Of a DNA stretch of 64,000 nt, positions 44,010-52,838 are shown one piece after another. Source of the stretch: CAZPQK01 sp964588695 (GTDB lineage Bacteria; Krumholzibacteriota; Krumholzibacteriia; WVZY01; JAKEHA01); the NCBI GenBank assembly GCA_964588695.1, contig CAZPQK010000005.1, positions 1 through 64,000 of the forward strand, read 5' to 3'. Numbering within the stretch: the first letter of the stretch is position 1; each line of letters opens with the position of its first letter. The notes under the pieces were generated by a model. The model was not told where the DNA came from, searched no databases, and worked only from the letters and a program-made list of their open reading frames with translations. The translations under genes and the position numbers were made by a program.

Positions 44010-44897
44010 ATGTTCAACCTCCGCGCCAAGCTTAAGCGAACCCGCGAAAGCTTAGTCAATCCCATAAAACGCGCATTCGAGCGCGAGACATTTTCCGAGG
44101 AAGACGCCGACGACGTCGAAGAGATGTTGTTGGGTGCCGATCTTGGTGTGGAAGCGTCCGAGCACATTCTCGACGGGCTGCGCAACCGACGTGGCGGTGA
44201 AAATTATCGCGATTTCTTGCGCGGCGAGCTACTGGAACTGCTCGCCACTCAACAAGATGAGCCCAGGATTGTAGCTAAGCCTCACGCGATGATGGTGGTG
44301 GGCATCAACGGTGTTGGTAAGACCACAACTATCGCAAAACTTGCTCGCCACTTTACCTCGTCGGGGGAGACTGTGTTGCTGGGCGCATGCGACACGTTTC
44401 GAGCGGCTGCAACCGAACAGCTTGCGGTTTGGGCCGAGCGCGTTGGCGTCGATGTTGTTCGCCATCAGGAAGGGGGCGACCCCGCCGCCGTCGCTTTTGA
44501 CACGTGCAGCGCGGCCCGGTCGCGCAATGTGGACAAGGTGATTCTGGATACCGCTGGCCGCCTCCACACCAAGGTGAACCTGATGGAGGAACTTAAGAAG
44601 ATTAAGCGCGTCGCCGAGCGCGCGCTCGATGGTTCAGTGGAAACGCTGCTGGTTCTCGACGCAACCCTCGGCCAGAATAGCCTCGCGCAGGCCCGCGAGT
44701 TTACCAAACACATAGAGACCGACGGCATCATCCTGACCAAGATGGACAGCACCGCCAGGGGCGGGATTGTTGTCGCGGTGGGGCAGTCGTTGGGGTTACC
44801 GGTGCGCTACATTGGTTTGGGCGAGGGTGTCGACGATTTACAGCCCTTCGACGCCGAAGCGTTTGTCGACGCGCTTGTGGCCCCGGAAGACGCCTAG
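44010..44897 (+). CDS. ftsY: Signal recognition particle receptor FtsY
   Basis: 295 aa GTPase. N domain starts with the short amphipathic FNLRAKLKRTRESL and SEEDADDVEEMLLGADLGV; G domain has GINGVGKTTTIAKLARHF (about residues 97-114), DTFRAAATEQL, DTAGRLHTKVNLMEEL and TKMDSTARGG. The acidic A domain of enterobacterial FtsY is missing, as in many bacteria. It receives SRP-ribosome complexes; the 4.5S RNA is at the start of this window. Confidence 0.97.
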   Translation: MFNLRAKLKRTRESLVNPIKRAFERETFSEEDADDVEEMLLGADLGVEASEHILDGLRNRRGGENYRDFLRGELLELLATQQDEPRIVAKPHAMMVVGINGVGKTTTIAKLARHFTSSGETVLLGACDTFRAAATEQLAVWAERVGVDVVRHQEGGDPAAVAFDTCSAARSRNVDKVILDTAGRLHTKVNLMEELKKIKRVAERALDGSVETLLVLDATLGQNSLAQAREFTKHIETDGIILTKMDSTARGGIVVAVGQSLGLPVRYIGLGEGVDDLQPFDAEAFVDALVAPEDA

Positions 44898-44948
44898 AAC
44901 CGTCCACAACGTCTTTAATGACAGTCGACTAGGGCGCTGCGGCTTGCC

Positions 44949-44977
44949 TTGACATCAATCTTGCTTTGCGACATATT
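44949..44977 (+). promoter_or_regulatory. Promoter of the riboflavin operon
   Basis: -35 TTGACA (44949-44954), 17-base spacer, -10 CATATT (44972-44977), starting transcription near 44984, just before the first helix of the FMN riboswitch. Confidence 0.7.
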
Positions 44978-44988
44978 CAAGCTTGGAA

Positions 44989-45101
<113 letters not shown>

Positions 45102-45201
45102 AATCCGTAGACTGCCCACGGCCGTTGTGCGCCTGAATGGCGCCGTGCGCCCCTTTTCTCCCTATTCCCCGATATACTCATCAGTCCTTTTGGAGGATGT
45201 C

Positions 45202-46344
45202 TTGACCCTGGCGCCACGCCAAATGTCCAGGACAGAGCCGCGTGCGAGCAGCATCGCCGACGTAGCGTATATGCGCCGCGCGATCGCGCTTGCCTGGGAG
45301 GCTGCTGGCCATGCTGCACCCAATCCGATGGTGGGCGCGGTGGTCGTGCGGGACGGGGGCGTAATCTCCGAGGGGTACCATACCCGATGTGGCAGCCCGC
45401 ACGCAGAGGTTGAAGCGCTTCGTGGCATCGATGCCCGCGGGGCGACGTTGTTTGTCACCCTGGAACCATGCTCGCATCATGGTCGGACGCCTCCGTGTAG
45501 CGACGCGGTAATCGCCAGTGGTGTCCGGCGAGTTCTGGTTTCGACTCTGGACCCCGACGAGCGCGTGTGGGGACGTGGTGTCGCGCAAATGCGTGCGGCT
45601 GGCATCGACGTGGAAGTTGGATGTTTGGCCGACGCCGCGATTGCGCTGAACCTTGGGTACTTCAAGCGACAACTTGGAATGCGTGGTGCGGTGACATTGA
45701 AGATGGCGCACACGTTGGACGGAAAAATCGCGTCGGCACCGGGTCGTCGCGATGACATTACCGGCGACGATGCCCGCGAGATGGTGCATCGCCTGCGAGC
45801 CGTTCACGACGCCGTTGCGGTGGGTAGTAATACGCTTTTGGTCGATCGACCGCGCCTGGATTGTCGCTATCTTGATGGAGTCGCGTCGCCGCTTCCGGTA
45901 GCTCTGGATGGACGCGGGCGCTTTCCTCAAGTTAATGCGTGGAGCGAAGCACGACGTCAGTTTGCCGTTGTCACCAGAAAAGAGCACGCACACCGTTTGA
46001 ACGAGTTGCTTTCGCCTATTGGCGGGAAAGTCGTTTCTCCAAACGGTGACGGCAGGCTTAACCCTCGCGCGATTGTGTCGGCGCTTGAGAACATTGGCCG
46101 CCGCGACCTTATGATAGAAGGCGGTGCTTCGGTGTTTACCAGCTTTACCAACTCGCAGGTGTGGGACGCGATTTACTTGTTTGACGCGATGAAAGTGTTC
46201 AATGAAGAGGGTGTTCCGCTGGCGTCGGGCCCGCTCGACACTAGTGAATGGGTTGGTGTCGACGTGCGCGAGTTTGGTGACGATCGTATGCGCGTATTCC
46301 TGCGACGAGAAACCATCGAAGAAATCCGGCGGCGGGTGCTGTAA
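45202..46344 (+). CDS. ribD: Bifunctional riboflavin biosynthesis protein RibD
   Basis: 380 aa: N-terminal cytidine-deaminase-like domain with zinc site HAEVEALRG and PCSHHGRTPPCSDAVI, C-terminal reductase domain with TLKMAHTLDGKIASA and MIEGGASVFTSF. It deaminates and then reduces the pyrimidine intermediate. The start is chosen as TTG 45202, four bases after GGAGGA; ATG 45223 lacks such a site. It is the first gene under the FMN riboswitch and its stop abuts the ribE start. Confidence 0.94.
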   Translation: MTLAPRQMSRTEPRASSIADVAYMRRAIALAWEAAGHAAPNPMVGAVVVRDGGVISEGYHTRCGSPHAEVEALRGIDARGATLFVTLEPCSHHGRTPPCSDAVIASGVRRVLVSTLDPDERVWGRGVAQMRAAGIDVEVGCLADAAIALNLGYFKRQLGMRGAVTLKMAHTLDGKIASAPGRRDDITGDDAREMVHRLRAVHDAVAVGSNTLLVDRPRLDCRYLDGVASPLPVALDGRGRFPQVNAWSEARRQFAVVTRKEHAHRLNELLSPIGGKVVSPNGDGRLNPRAIVSALENIGRRDLMIEGGASVFTSFTNSQVWDAIYLFDAMKVFNEEGVPLASGPLDTSEWVGVDVREFGDDRMRVFLRRETIEEIRRRVL

Positions 46345-46956
46345 ATGTTTACTGGAATTATACAAACCGTGGGGCGAGTTGGTTCAGTTGACTATCACGA
46401 CAGCGGGCGACGGATGTGGATCGACGCGCCCGACTTTGCCGAGGGCCTGCGCTTGGGCGACAGTGTGGCGGTAAACGGAGTGTGCCATACCGTTGAGGTG
46501 GTAGACGGCGAGTCGTTTTCGGTGACCTCGGTGGGCGAGACGCTTCGACGCACGACGGTCGAAGCAATGGCCGTGGGGTCACCCGTAAACCTGGAGGCCG
46601 CCGCGACTCTCGATACAGCGTTGGGCGGACACATTGTGCAGGGACACGTAGACGGCGTGGGAACAGTAGTGCGTTGCGAGCAAGTGGGGGATGATCGAAT
46701 GCTGACGCTGTCGGTGCCGTCAAACGTGCATGAGATTTGCGTTGATCAGGGATCGATTACCATAGACGGCGTAAGTCTGACTGTTGTTGAAAGACTGTCA
46801 GGGGAGGCGGTTACGATCACGATCGTTCCGCACACTTGGAATCATACAATTATCAAGCATTTTCAGCCGGGCACACAAGTCAACGTGGAAGCCGACGCGC
46901 TGGGTAAGTACGTAATGACGTATTTGCAGCGAATCTCTGATTCTAAACCGGTGTAG
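46345..46956 (+). CDS. ribE: Riboflavin synthase, alpha chain
   Basis: 203 aa, two tandem lumazine-binding barrels: MFTGIIQTVGRVGSV and SVAVNGVCHTVEVV in the first; GGHIVQGHVDGVGTVV and GSITIDGVSLTVVE in the second. Dismutates 6,7-dimethyl-8-ribityllumazine to riboflavin. The ATG follows the ribD stop directly. Confidence 0.96.
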   Translation: MFTGIIQTVGRVGSVDYHDSGRRMWIDAPDFAEGLRLGDSVAVNGVCHTVEVVDGESFSVTSVGETLRRTTVEAMAVGSPVNLEAAATLDTALGGHIVQGHVDGVGTVVRCEQVGDDRMLTLSVPSNVHEICVDQGSITIDGVSLTVVERLSGEAVTITIVPHTWNHTIIKHFQPGTQVNVEADALGKYVMTYLQRISDSKPV

Positions 46957-46975
46957 TTGCAATAAAGGAGTTTGG

Positions 46976-48202
46976 ATGATTAAGAACAGCCTGTGTACCG
47001 TCGATGAGGCAATCAACGACATTCGTTTGGGAAAGATGCTGATTGTTGTCGACGACGAGAACCGGGAGAACGAAGGCGATCTTATTTTTGCTGCGGATAA
47101 GGTCACACCGGAACATATCAATTTTATGGCGACCCACGCGCGCGGCCTGATTTGCATGCCGATCACAGCCGACCGTGCTCGCAAGCTTGACTTGGAGCCG
47201 ATGGTTGAGAACAACACTTGTAAGCACGGGACGGCGTTCACGGTGTCCGTCGACGCCAAGGCCAACACTACGACTGGTATTAGCGCGTTCGATCGCTACG
47301 AAACGGTAAAAGCGATTGTCGATCCAACGACGGTTCCAACCGACTTCGATCGTCCCGGACATATTTTTCCGCTGATCGCCGATGCCGGGGGTGTGCTAGC
47401 GCGGCCGGGTCACACCGAAGCGGTAGTCGACCTGGCACAGCTTGCGGGGCTTTCGCCGGCGGGAGTGTGTTGCGAAATCCTCAACGCGGACGGCTCGATG
47501 GCACGAATGGCAGATCTGGAAATCATCGCCCGCGACCACGGTATCAAGATGATTTCGATTAAACAGCTCGTTGACTACCGCAAAGAGACCGAAACGTTGG
47601 TCGAGCGCGTCGAGACAACCCGATTTCCCACGCAATATGGCGAGTTCACACTTTACGTGTATCGAACAGCAAACGGGGGCAACAATCCTGTGGCATTGGT
47701 AAAGGGCGACGTGGCGGGCGGTAAGGATGTCCTGACGCGCGTGCATTCGTCATGCCTAACCGGTGATGTGTTGGGGTCCCTCCGTTGTGACTGTGGCTTG
47801 CAACTGCAACGTGCAATGACTGCTATCAGCGAAGCCGGCAACGGAGTGCTCCTGTATTTGTTGCAAGAAGGCCGCGGGATAGGGCTGGCGAACAAGATTC
47901 GCGCGTACGCCCTGCAGGACCAGGGGTTGGACACGGTGGAGGCGAACGAACGGTTGGGCTTTCCAGCCGACATGCGTGACTACGGTGTTGCGGCCAGGAT
48001 TCTCGAAGACCTGCGGGTCGAGGGCGTTCGTCTGATGACCAATAACCCGCGCAAAGTGGCTGCCCTGCAGCACCTTGGCGTGGATGTTATCGAGCGAGTG
48101 CCAATTCAGGTCGAAGCTAACGAAAACAACATGAAGTATCTCGCCACGAAAAAAGAGAAACTCGGCCATTTGCTGGAAGAGCCCGACAAAGCTTGTGGGT
48201 GA
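46976..48202 (+). CDS. ribBA: 3,4-dihydroxy-2-butanone 4-phosphate synthase / GTP cyclohydrolase II
   Basis: 408 aa fusion. RibB part (1-200): VVDDENRENEGDLIFAADKV, ARGLICMP, RPGHTEAVVDLAQLAG, all with intact acidic residues. RibA part (205-400): zinc site CLTGDVLGSLRCDCGLQLQ, GVLLYLLQEGRGIGL and DLRVEGVRLMTNNPRK. Supplies both starting compounds for riboflavin. AAAGGAG site upstream. Confidence 0.97.
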   Translation: MIKNSLCTVDEAINDIRLGKMLIVVDDENRENEGDLIFAADKVTPEHINFMATHARGLICMPITADRARKLDLEPMVENNTCKHGTAFTVSVDAKANTTTGISAFDRYETVKAIVDPTTVPTDFDRPGHIFPLIADAGGVLARPGHTEAVVDLAQLAGLSPAGVCCEILNADGSMARMADLEIIARDHGIKMISIKQLVDYRKETETLVERVETTRFPTQYGEFTLYVYRTANGGNNPVALVKGDVAGGKDVLTRVHSSCLTGDVLGSLRCDCGLQLQRAMTAISEAGNGVLLYLLQEGRGIGLANKIRAYALQDQGLDTVEANERLGFPADMRDYGVAARILEDLRVEGVRLMTNNPRKVAALQHLGVDVIERVPIQVEANENNMKYLATKKEKLGHLLEEPDKACG

Positions 48203-48677
48203 GCGCGTGAACGAATATTCTCCCACCTCCAGGGCCACCGGCAAACGGGTGGCCCTGGCTGTTTCCCAGTTTAACGAACCTATAACCCGGCGATTGCTGG
48301 ATGGCGCGGTGTCCTGCCTGGAAGCTGCGGGTGTGGACCCAGAAGCAATAGATGTGTTTTGGGTGGCGGGCGCTTTCGAGTTGCCCCAAACGGCGGCGCG
48401 GTTGGTGGCCACTGGGAACTACCATGGCGTCTCTTGTTTGGGGGCGCTAATTCGTGGTGAGACAATACACTTCGACGTGTTATCGTACACGGTGGCGGCT
48501 GGCATAGATCAGGTCGCGCGATCCGGGCACACGCCGGTAACGTTCGGTGTAGTTACCGCAGAGAATATGGATCAGGCGGAGGCTCGGTCGGGAGGAGTCC
48601 ACGGCAATCACGGGTGGAACGCCGCCCACGCTCTGGTTGGTTTAATGGGCCAGGAGTTTGGAAGTCATCATGGGTAA
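48195..48677 (+). CDS. ribH: 6,7-dimethyl-8-ribityllumazine synthase
   Basis: 160 aa. AVSQFNEPITRRLLDGAVSC, VAGAFELPQTAARL, GALIRGETIHFDVLSYTVA (catalytic His), PVTFGVVTAENMDQAEARSG. GTG at 48195 overlaps the ribBA stop by eight bases; GTG at 48207 is an alternative. Completes the riboflavin set D-E-BA-H. Confidence 0.95.
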   Translation: MGERVNEYSPTSRATGKRVALAVSQFNEPITRRLLDGAVSCLEAAGVDPEAIDVFWVAGAFELPQTAARLVATGNYHGVSCLGALIRGETIHFDVLSYTVAAGIDQVARSGHTPVTFGVVTAENMDQAEARSGGVHGNHGWNAAHALVGLMGQEFGSHHG

Positions 48678-49086
48678 AAGGCGCAAGGCCCGCGAGATCG
48701 TCCTACAAGCGCTTTACGAGAACGAGTTCTCGGACCGCAGTCCCGGCGAGATATTGGCCAGCCAGGTTGACCGCCGTACGCCCGGCGACGACACCACCGA
48801 ACATGCGACGAAACTGTTCGCGGCGACGCTCGACAACCTGGACGCGATCGATGACGCGATTGAGGGCGCGGTAGAAAACTGGGAAATCGAACGGGTGGCT
48901 TTGGTTGACAAGAACATCCTGCGGTTGGCCCTCGCCGAAATTCTCTACTTTCCCGAGATTCCCTCCAAGGTAATCGTTAACGAAGCGATCGAGATCGCGC
49001 ATAGATTTAGCACCGAAGACGCCGGACGTTTTATCAACGGCATCTTGGATCGTTTCATTAAGGAACATCGCAAAGGCATCGCGTGA
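48670..49086 (+). CDS. nusB: Transcription antitermination factor NusB
   Basis: 138 aa helical RNA-binding protein. ATG 48670 (overlapping the ribH stop) gives GKRRKAREIVLQALYENEF; later VENWEIERVALVDKNILRLA, AEILYFPEIPSKVIVNEAIE and FSTEDAGRFINGILDRF are family-typical. Its location after ribH is conserved in many bacteria, which makes nusB subject to the FMN riboswitch here unless another promoter exists. Confidence 0.95.
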   Translation: MGKRRKAREIVLQALYENEFSDRSPGEILASQVDRRTPGDDTTEHATKLFAATLDNLDAIDDAIEGAVENWEIERVALVDKNILRLALAEILYFPEIPSKVIVNEAIEIAHRFSTEDAGRFINGILDRFIKEHRKGIA

Positions 49087-49814
49087 AGTACGCTATTTTT
49101 TCCGACATTCACGGCAATCTGGAAGCACTGGAGGCCGTGCTGGGCCACGCTTCCGAAGCTGGCGTCGACCGTTACCTGTGTCTGGGCGACGTCGTGGGCT
49201 ATGGCGCCAACCCGGAAGAGTGCGTGCAGCGGATTCGGGAGTTGCCCGACATCGTCGTTCTGCGTGGCAACCATGACGCTGCAACCGTCGATCGCAACGA
49301 GCGCGTTTTTTTTCACGAGGTTGCTTTAGAGGGGATTGAGTACACGGTCAAACATCTGACCGAGGAAAGCATGGCGTTTCTTTCCACACTCCCTTTTGAG
49401 TACCTGGAGAACAATGTTTTTATGGGGGTTCACGCGTCGCCGTTTAATCCGGCTTCATGGGAATACGTTCTTGATCAGGCGGGTGCGCAGCGTGCTTTTG
49501 GCGTGATGCGGCATCAGGCGGCATTCATAGGACACTCTCATACTCCCATCGTTTTCAACGATGAGGGATTTGGGAGGCGGTTTTCGCCGGAAGAGCCGAT
49601 CGAAATTAAGGGTACGACGCGCTTCATTATTAATGTCGGAAGCGTCGGACAGCCTCGTGACGGAAACCCCGATGCGGCTTACACGATTTTTGACGAAAAG
49701 ACGCGTACCGCCACGCTGGTTCGGTTGCGTTACGAACGAGAAAAAGCCGCCGAGAAAATTCTGCAAGCTGGGTTAGCGCCCGTGCTCGCCGAGCGTTTGT
49801 TAGTAGGGTATTAG
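49083..49814 (+). CDS. Calcineurin-like metallophosphoesterase (YfcE/MJ0936 type)
   Basis: 243 aa. Metal-site motifs: FSDIHGNLEAL, CLGDVVGYGANPEEC, LRGNHDAAT, GHSHTP. GTG start overlaps the nusB stop. Family members hydrolyse phosphodiesters; substrate unknown. The C-terminal tail from about residue 205 is extra. Confidence 0.86.
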   Translation: MKYAIFSDIHGNLEALEAVLGHASEAGVDRYLCLGDVVGYGANPEECVQRIRELPDIVVLRGNHDAATVDRNERVFFHEVALEGIEYTVKHLTEESMAFLSTLPFEYLENNVFMGVHASPFNPASWEYVLDQAGAQRAFGVMRHQAAFIGHSHTPIVFNDEGFGRRFSPEEPIEIKGTTRFIINVGSVGQPRDGNPDAAYTIFDEKTRTATLVRLRYEREKAAEKILQAGLAPVLAERLLVGY

Positions 49815-49821
49815 TCCACCG

Positions 49822-50580
49822 ATGGGGCACACTTCCGAAAAACATCACTGGGACCAGTTTTGGGCCGACGGTCGCAACCTTGACGACGTCTACGCGAACG
49901 ACGACCGCATCCTTCGCCACATAACCCCGCGGCTGGATCTTGCCGGCAAGCGTGTACTTGAGGTTGGCGCAGGTACCGGACGCGATGCCGCCGCAATGGC
50001 GCATTTGGGCGCCGAAGTGTGGACGCTGGACTACTCCAGCGAGTCGTTGTCGCTAATGAACACCAATTTGCGGGAACCCGTGAATATAGTTTGTGGTGAT
50101 GCGTTGCAGTTACCGCTAGCGGACGACTCGTTTGACTTTGTGTTTCACCAGGGGCTGCTGGAGCACTTTCGCAACCCGCAGGTGCTGCTCGCCGAGAACT
50201 TCCGCGTGTTGAAACCTGGCGGTCACATGCTGGTTGATGTTCCGCAACGGTTTCACTACTACACCCTGGCCAAGCACATACTGATTTTTTTGGACAAGTG
50301 GTTCGCTGGTTGGGAAACCGAATTTTCTCCGGCAGAACTCAAGGGGCTGGTGAGAAACACCGGTTTTGAAGTGGTGTCGATGTATGGGCACAATCTTAAC
50401 CCGCCGATCTGGTATCGTGGCGTACGCAAGGTTTTACTCAAGCCCGGCCTGCGACTTCCTATGTATCCACTGGGCGGTACCACTGCGACGCGAATGCGCG
50501 AAGGTGTCAAGCGCGCGCTCCCCGATGGCGTCGTCTTGAATACGTCGATGGTTATTGGATGCCTGGGGCGTAAACCGTAG
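49822..50580 (+). CDS. Class I SAM-dependent methyltransferase
   Basis: 252 aa. SAM-binding motif VLEVGAGTGRDAAAMAHLG (about residues 41-59) with acidic VWTLDYS after it, then GDALQLPLADDSFDFVFHQG and LLAENFRVLKPGGHMLVDVP. It opens the second glycan island. May methylate a sugar or a lipid; nothing in the sequence tells which. The start has a weak ribosome-binding site. Confidence 0.82.
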   Translation: MGHTSEKHHWDQFWADGRNLDDVYANDDRILRHITPRLDLAGKRVLEVGAGTGRDAAAMAHLGAEVWTLDYSSESLSLMNTNLREPVNIVCGDALQLPLADDSFDFVFHQGLLEHFRNPQVLLAENFRVLKPGGHMLVDVPQRFHYYTLAKHILIFLDKWFAGWETEFSPAELKGLVRNTGFEVVSMYGHNLNPPIWYRGVRKVLLKPGLRLPMYPLGGTTATRMREGVKRALPDGVVLNTSMVIGCLGRKP

Positions 50581-50582
50581 CA

Positions 50583-51704
50583 TTGGACCGTCGATCGTTG
50601 CATTTGGTGGCCGTCAACTGGCGCGATCTTGCCGACCCGGACGCGGGTGGGGCCGAAATTCATTTGCACGAGATTTTGACGCGGATGGTGGAACGTGGCC
50701 ATCGGGTTACTTTTTTTTCGTGTCGGTTTCCGGGAAGTACGGCCCACGATCACTACGACGGCATTGACTTTCATCGCGTGGGGAACTGGTGGAATGCCAA
50801 CTTCACCATCCCGAGCGCGGTGAAGCGCTATCTGGCCAAAGATCCGGCCAATCTTGTTATTGAAGACATCAATAAAATCCCGTTCTTCCTGCCGCGGGTT
50901 ACTGACATCCCAGTAATGCCGGTGATACCTCACTTGTTTGGTAAAACCGTGTACCGCGAAACCAACCCTGTGTTCGGCACTTACGTATACCTTTGGGAAC
51001 AGTTCATTCCGTCAGTGTTCAAGCGGTCTAATTTTGCGGTGATCAGCCCCAGCACCAAAGACGATCTGGTCGCGCGGGGAATTCCATCGGCGAACGTCGA
51101 CGTAGTGCTCTGTGGCCTCGATCATAGCCGTTTCTATCGTGTCCCCGAATTGAAGCGCTTCGAGCGCCCCACGCTTGTGCATTTTGGACGCGTACGCAAA
51201 TACAAAGGGATCGATATTGTCATGCGGGCGTTCGCCCGAGTGCGCACCGAAATTGCCAATGCGCAACTCATTATCGTCGGTGACGGTCCCGAACTTCCCG
51301 CTTTGAAACAGTTGGCCGACAAACTTCAGATTGCCTCGGACGTGGATTTTCGCGGACGGATTTCCACTGAGGATATGGTGCGACTGCTAAACCAGTGTCA
51401 CCTTTTCTTGAATGCCAGTCCCAAAGAAGGCTGGGGGCTTACCGTGGTGGAAGCCAACGCTTGCGGCGTTCCCGTTATTGGCAGCGATCGTCCCGGGCTA
51501 AAGGACTCTATTCATCACGAAAAGACGGGTTACCTGGTCCCGTACGGCGACGACGCGGCGTTCGCCGATCGTGCGTTGCAGTTGCTGCGCGACCCGGAGC
51601 TGTGGCAACGGATGAGCGACGCCGGACTGGAATGGGCGCGCTCACTGACCTGGGACAAATGCGCGGACGAAATGGAAGCGCTCTTCCTGAGAGATGCCCG
51701 ATGA
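50583..51704 (+). CDS. Glycosyltransferase family 4
   Basis: 373 aa, TTG start at 50583, two bases after the methyltransferase stop. Acceptor domain HLVAVNWRDLADPDAGGAEI; donor domain VHFGRVRKYKGIDIVMRAF, IIVGDGPELPALKQL, LNASPKEGWGLTVVEANACG with EGWGLTVVE as the donor-site pattern, then PVIGSDRPGLKDS. Overlaps the next gene by four bases. Confidence 0.87.
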   Translation: MDRRSLHLVAVNWRDLADPDAGGAEIHLHEILTRMVERGHRVTFFSCRFPGSTAHDHYDGIDFHRVGNWWNANFTIPSAVKRYLAKDPANLVIEDINKIPFFLPRVTDIPVMPVIPHLFGKTVYRETNPVFGTYVYLWEQFIPSVFKRSNFAVISPSTKDDLVARGIPSANVDVVLCGLDHSRFYRVPELKRFERPTLVHFGRVRKYKGIDIVMRAFARVRTEIANAQLIIVGDGPELPALKQLADKLQIASDVDFRGRISTEDMVRLLNQCHLFLNASPKEGWGLTVVEANACGVPVIGSDRPGLKDSIHHEKTGYLVPYGDDAAFADRALQLLRDPELWQRMSDAGLEWARSLTWDKCADEMEALFLRDAR

Positions 51705-52690
51705 CCGAGCCGACGCCGGGCTCTGCCGGCAAGCGTTCCAGTTGGAAGCGAACCGCGCTTAAAGTTTTAGTTAGCGGTGCGTTGATGGTGTTCTTGCTTC
51801 GCAAGATATCGTTGGACGAACTGGCTCAATTGATTCGCGAGCTTGATCCCCGACTGACCTTTCTCGCGGTGGGGTGCTTTCTGCTGTCGAACGTTCTGGG
51901 GGCGGCACAGTGGTGGCGCTTGTTGCGAGCAAGTGGTATTCAGATTTCCTTTGCGCGCGCGTTCCGATTTTACTTTGTAGGTCTGTTCTTTAACAACTTC
52001 CTACCTGCCAACATTGGCGGAGACGCGGTAAAGGTCTATGATGTGACTCGAATCGGTTCGAGCGTGTATCAAGTGATCGCAGTCACGCTTTTGGACCGCA
52101 TTATCGGAATATTTAGTTTGTGCGCGCTGGCGCTGGTGGCCAACGTAGTTGTGATGCAGCGCGACGCGGGCGCGAACTATGGGCTCTACGCCATTATCTT
52201 TGCCGGCTGCATGGCGCCAGCAATGGTGCTTTACTTGTTTCGATCACCCGGGCGTTGGGTACGCGGCCTGGTGCGGCGCCTGCGCGGGCTATCGCTAGAC
52301 CGCCGAATGTCCGCTATCTTGGACCATCTGAGCGAGTTTCGCGGGCGACGTGGCGTGATCTCCAGTATGGTGGCGCTGTCGGTGGTTATTCAGACCCTCC
52401 GGGTTTCCACCCACATCGTTATGGCCCTGGCTCTGGGCCTGGCCATCAGCCGTTTGGGCACCGCGCAGTTTTTCGTGTTTGTTCCGCTGCTTAGCCTTGC
52501 GATGATCCCACCCATCACCATCAATGGGCTGGGCGTTCGTGAGGGGCTCGGAATCCTCCTGTTTGCGACCATGGGTATTGGCCGGACTGACGCGTTTGCG
52601 GTGGAATTCCTCACCTATGCGGTGTCGGTGGCGGTTAGCCTGTTGGGGCTGGTTTTTTATTTGGCCCGTCGCGACCAAAACGCCGTATAA
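51701..52690 (+). CDS. UPF0104/AglD-like (LPG-synthase TM region) membrane protein
   Basis: 329 aa with about eight membrane helices. Family features are QWWRLLRASGIQISFARAF, FFNNFLPANIGGDAVKVYDV (the conserved NxxxPxxxGGD loop, about residues 96-115) and PITINGLGVREGLG near the C-terminus. Related to the membrane half of MprF and to AglD-type proteins commonly found next to glycosyltransferases. May flip lipid-linked sugars, though this is inference. ATG overlaps the GT stop (ATGA). Confidence 0.82.
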   Translation: MTEPTPGSAGKRSSWKRTALKVLVSGALMVFLLRKISLDELAQLIRELDPRLTFLAVGCFLLSNVLGAAQWWRLLRASGIQISFARAFRFYFVGLFFNNFLPANIGGDAVKVYDVTRIGSSVYQVIAVTLLDRIIGIFSLCALALVANVVVMQRDAGANYGLYAIIFAGCMAPAMVLYLFRSPGRWVRGLVRRLRGLSLDRRMSAILDHLSEFRGRRGVISSMVALSVVIQTLRVSTHIVMALALGLAISRLGTAQFFVFVPLLSLAMIPPITINGLGVREGLGILLFATMGIGRTDAFAVEFLTYAVSVAVSLLGLVFYLARRDQNAV

Positions 52691-52838
52691 CGTTTTAACG
52701 CTTGATCTTAGCTAGGCCTTGGGGTACCGTTGGCTCCATTAGTTTGCCCCGTCGCGGAACTCTTGTCCCCGGCGCGTTTTTATATGGGAAACCACCCGCC
52801 CGTTTGTACGCTTTAATCCTGGCGAGGCCTATCCAACC

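Noticed and set aside
45102..45201. Transcription terminator as the FMN riboswitch expression platform
   Set aside because: gcgcc/ggcgc (45129-45133 with 45139-45143) and cacggc/gccgtg (45117-45122 with 45142-45147) are short and compete, and the run cctttt is not directly after a strong stem; not enough to call.
45181..46365. Minus-strand 394-residue open frame opposite ribD
   Set aside because: Same reason: antisense to a well-conserved gene, composition atypical of a protein, no family features.
52691..52838. Promoter or terminator in the 148-base gap before the DUF2723 gene
   Set aside because: tatatg (52781-52786) has no -35 at proper distance and ttgtac (52804-52809) has no -10; only a 4-bp stem precedes ttttt.
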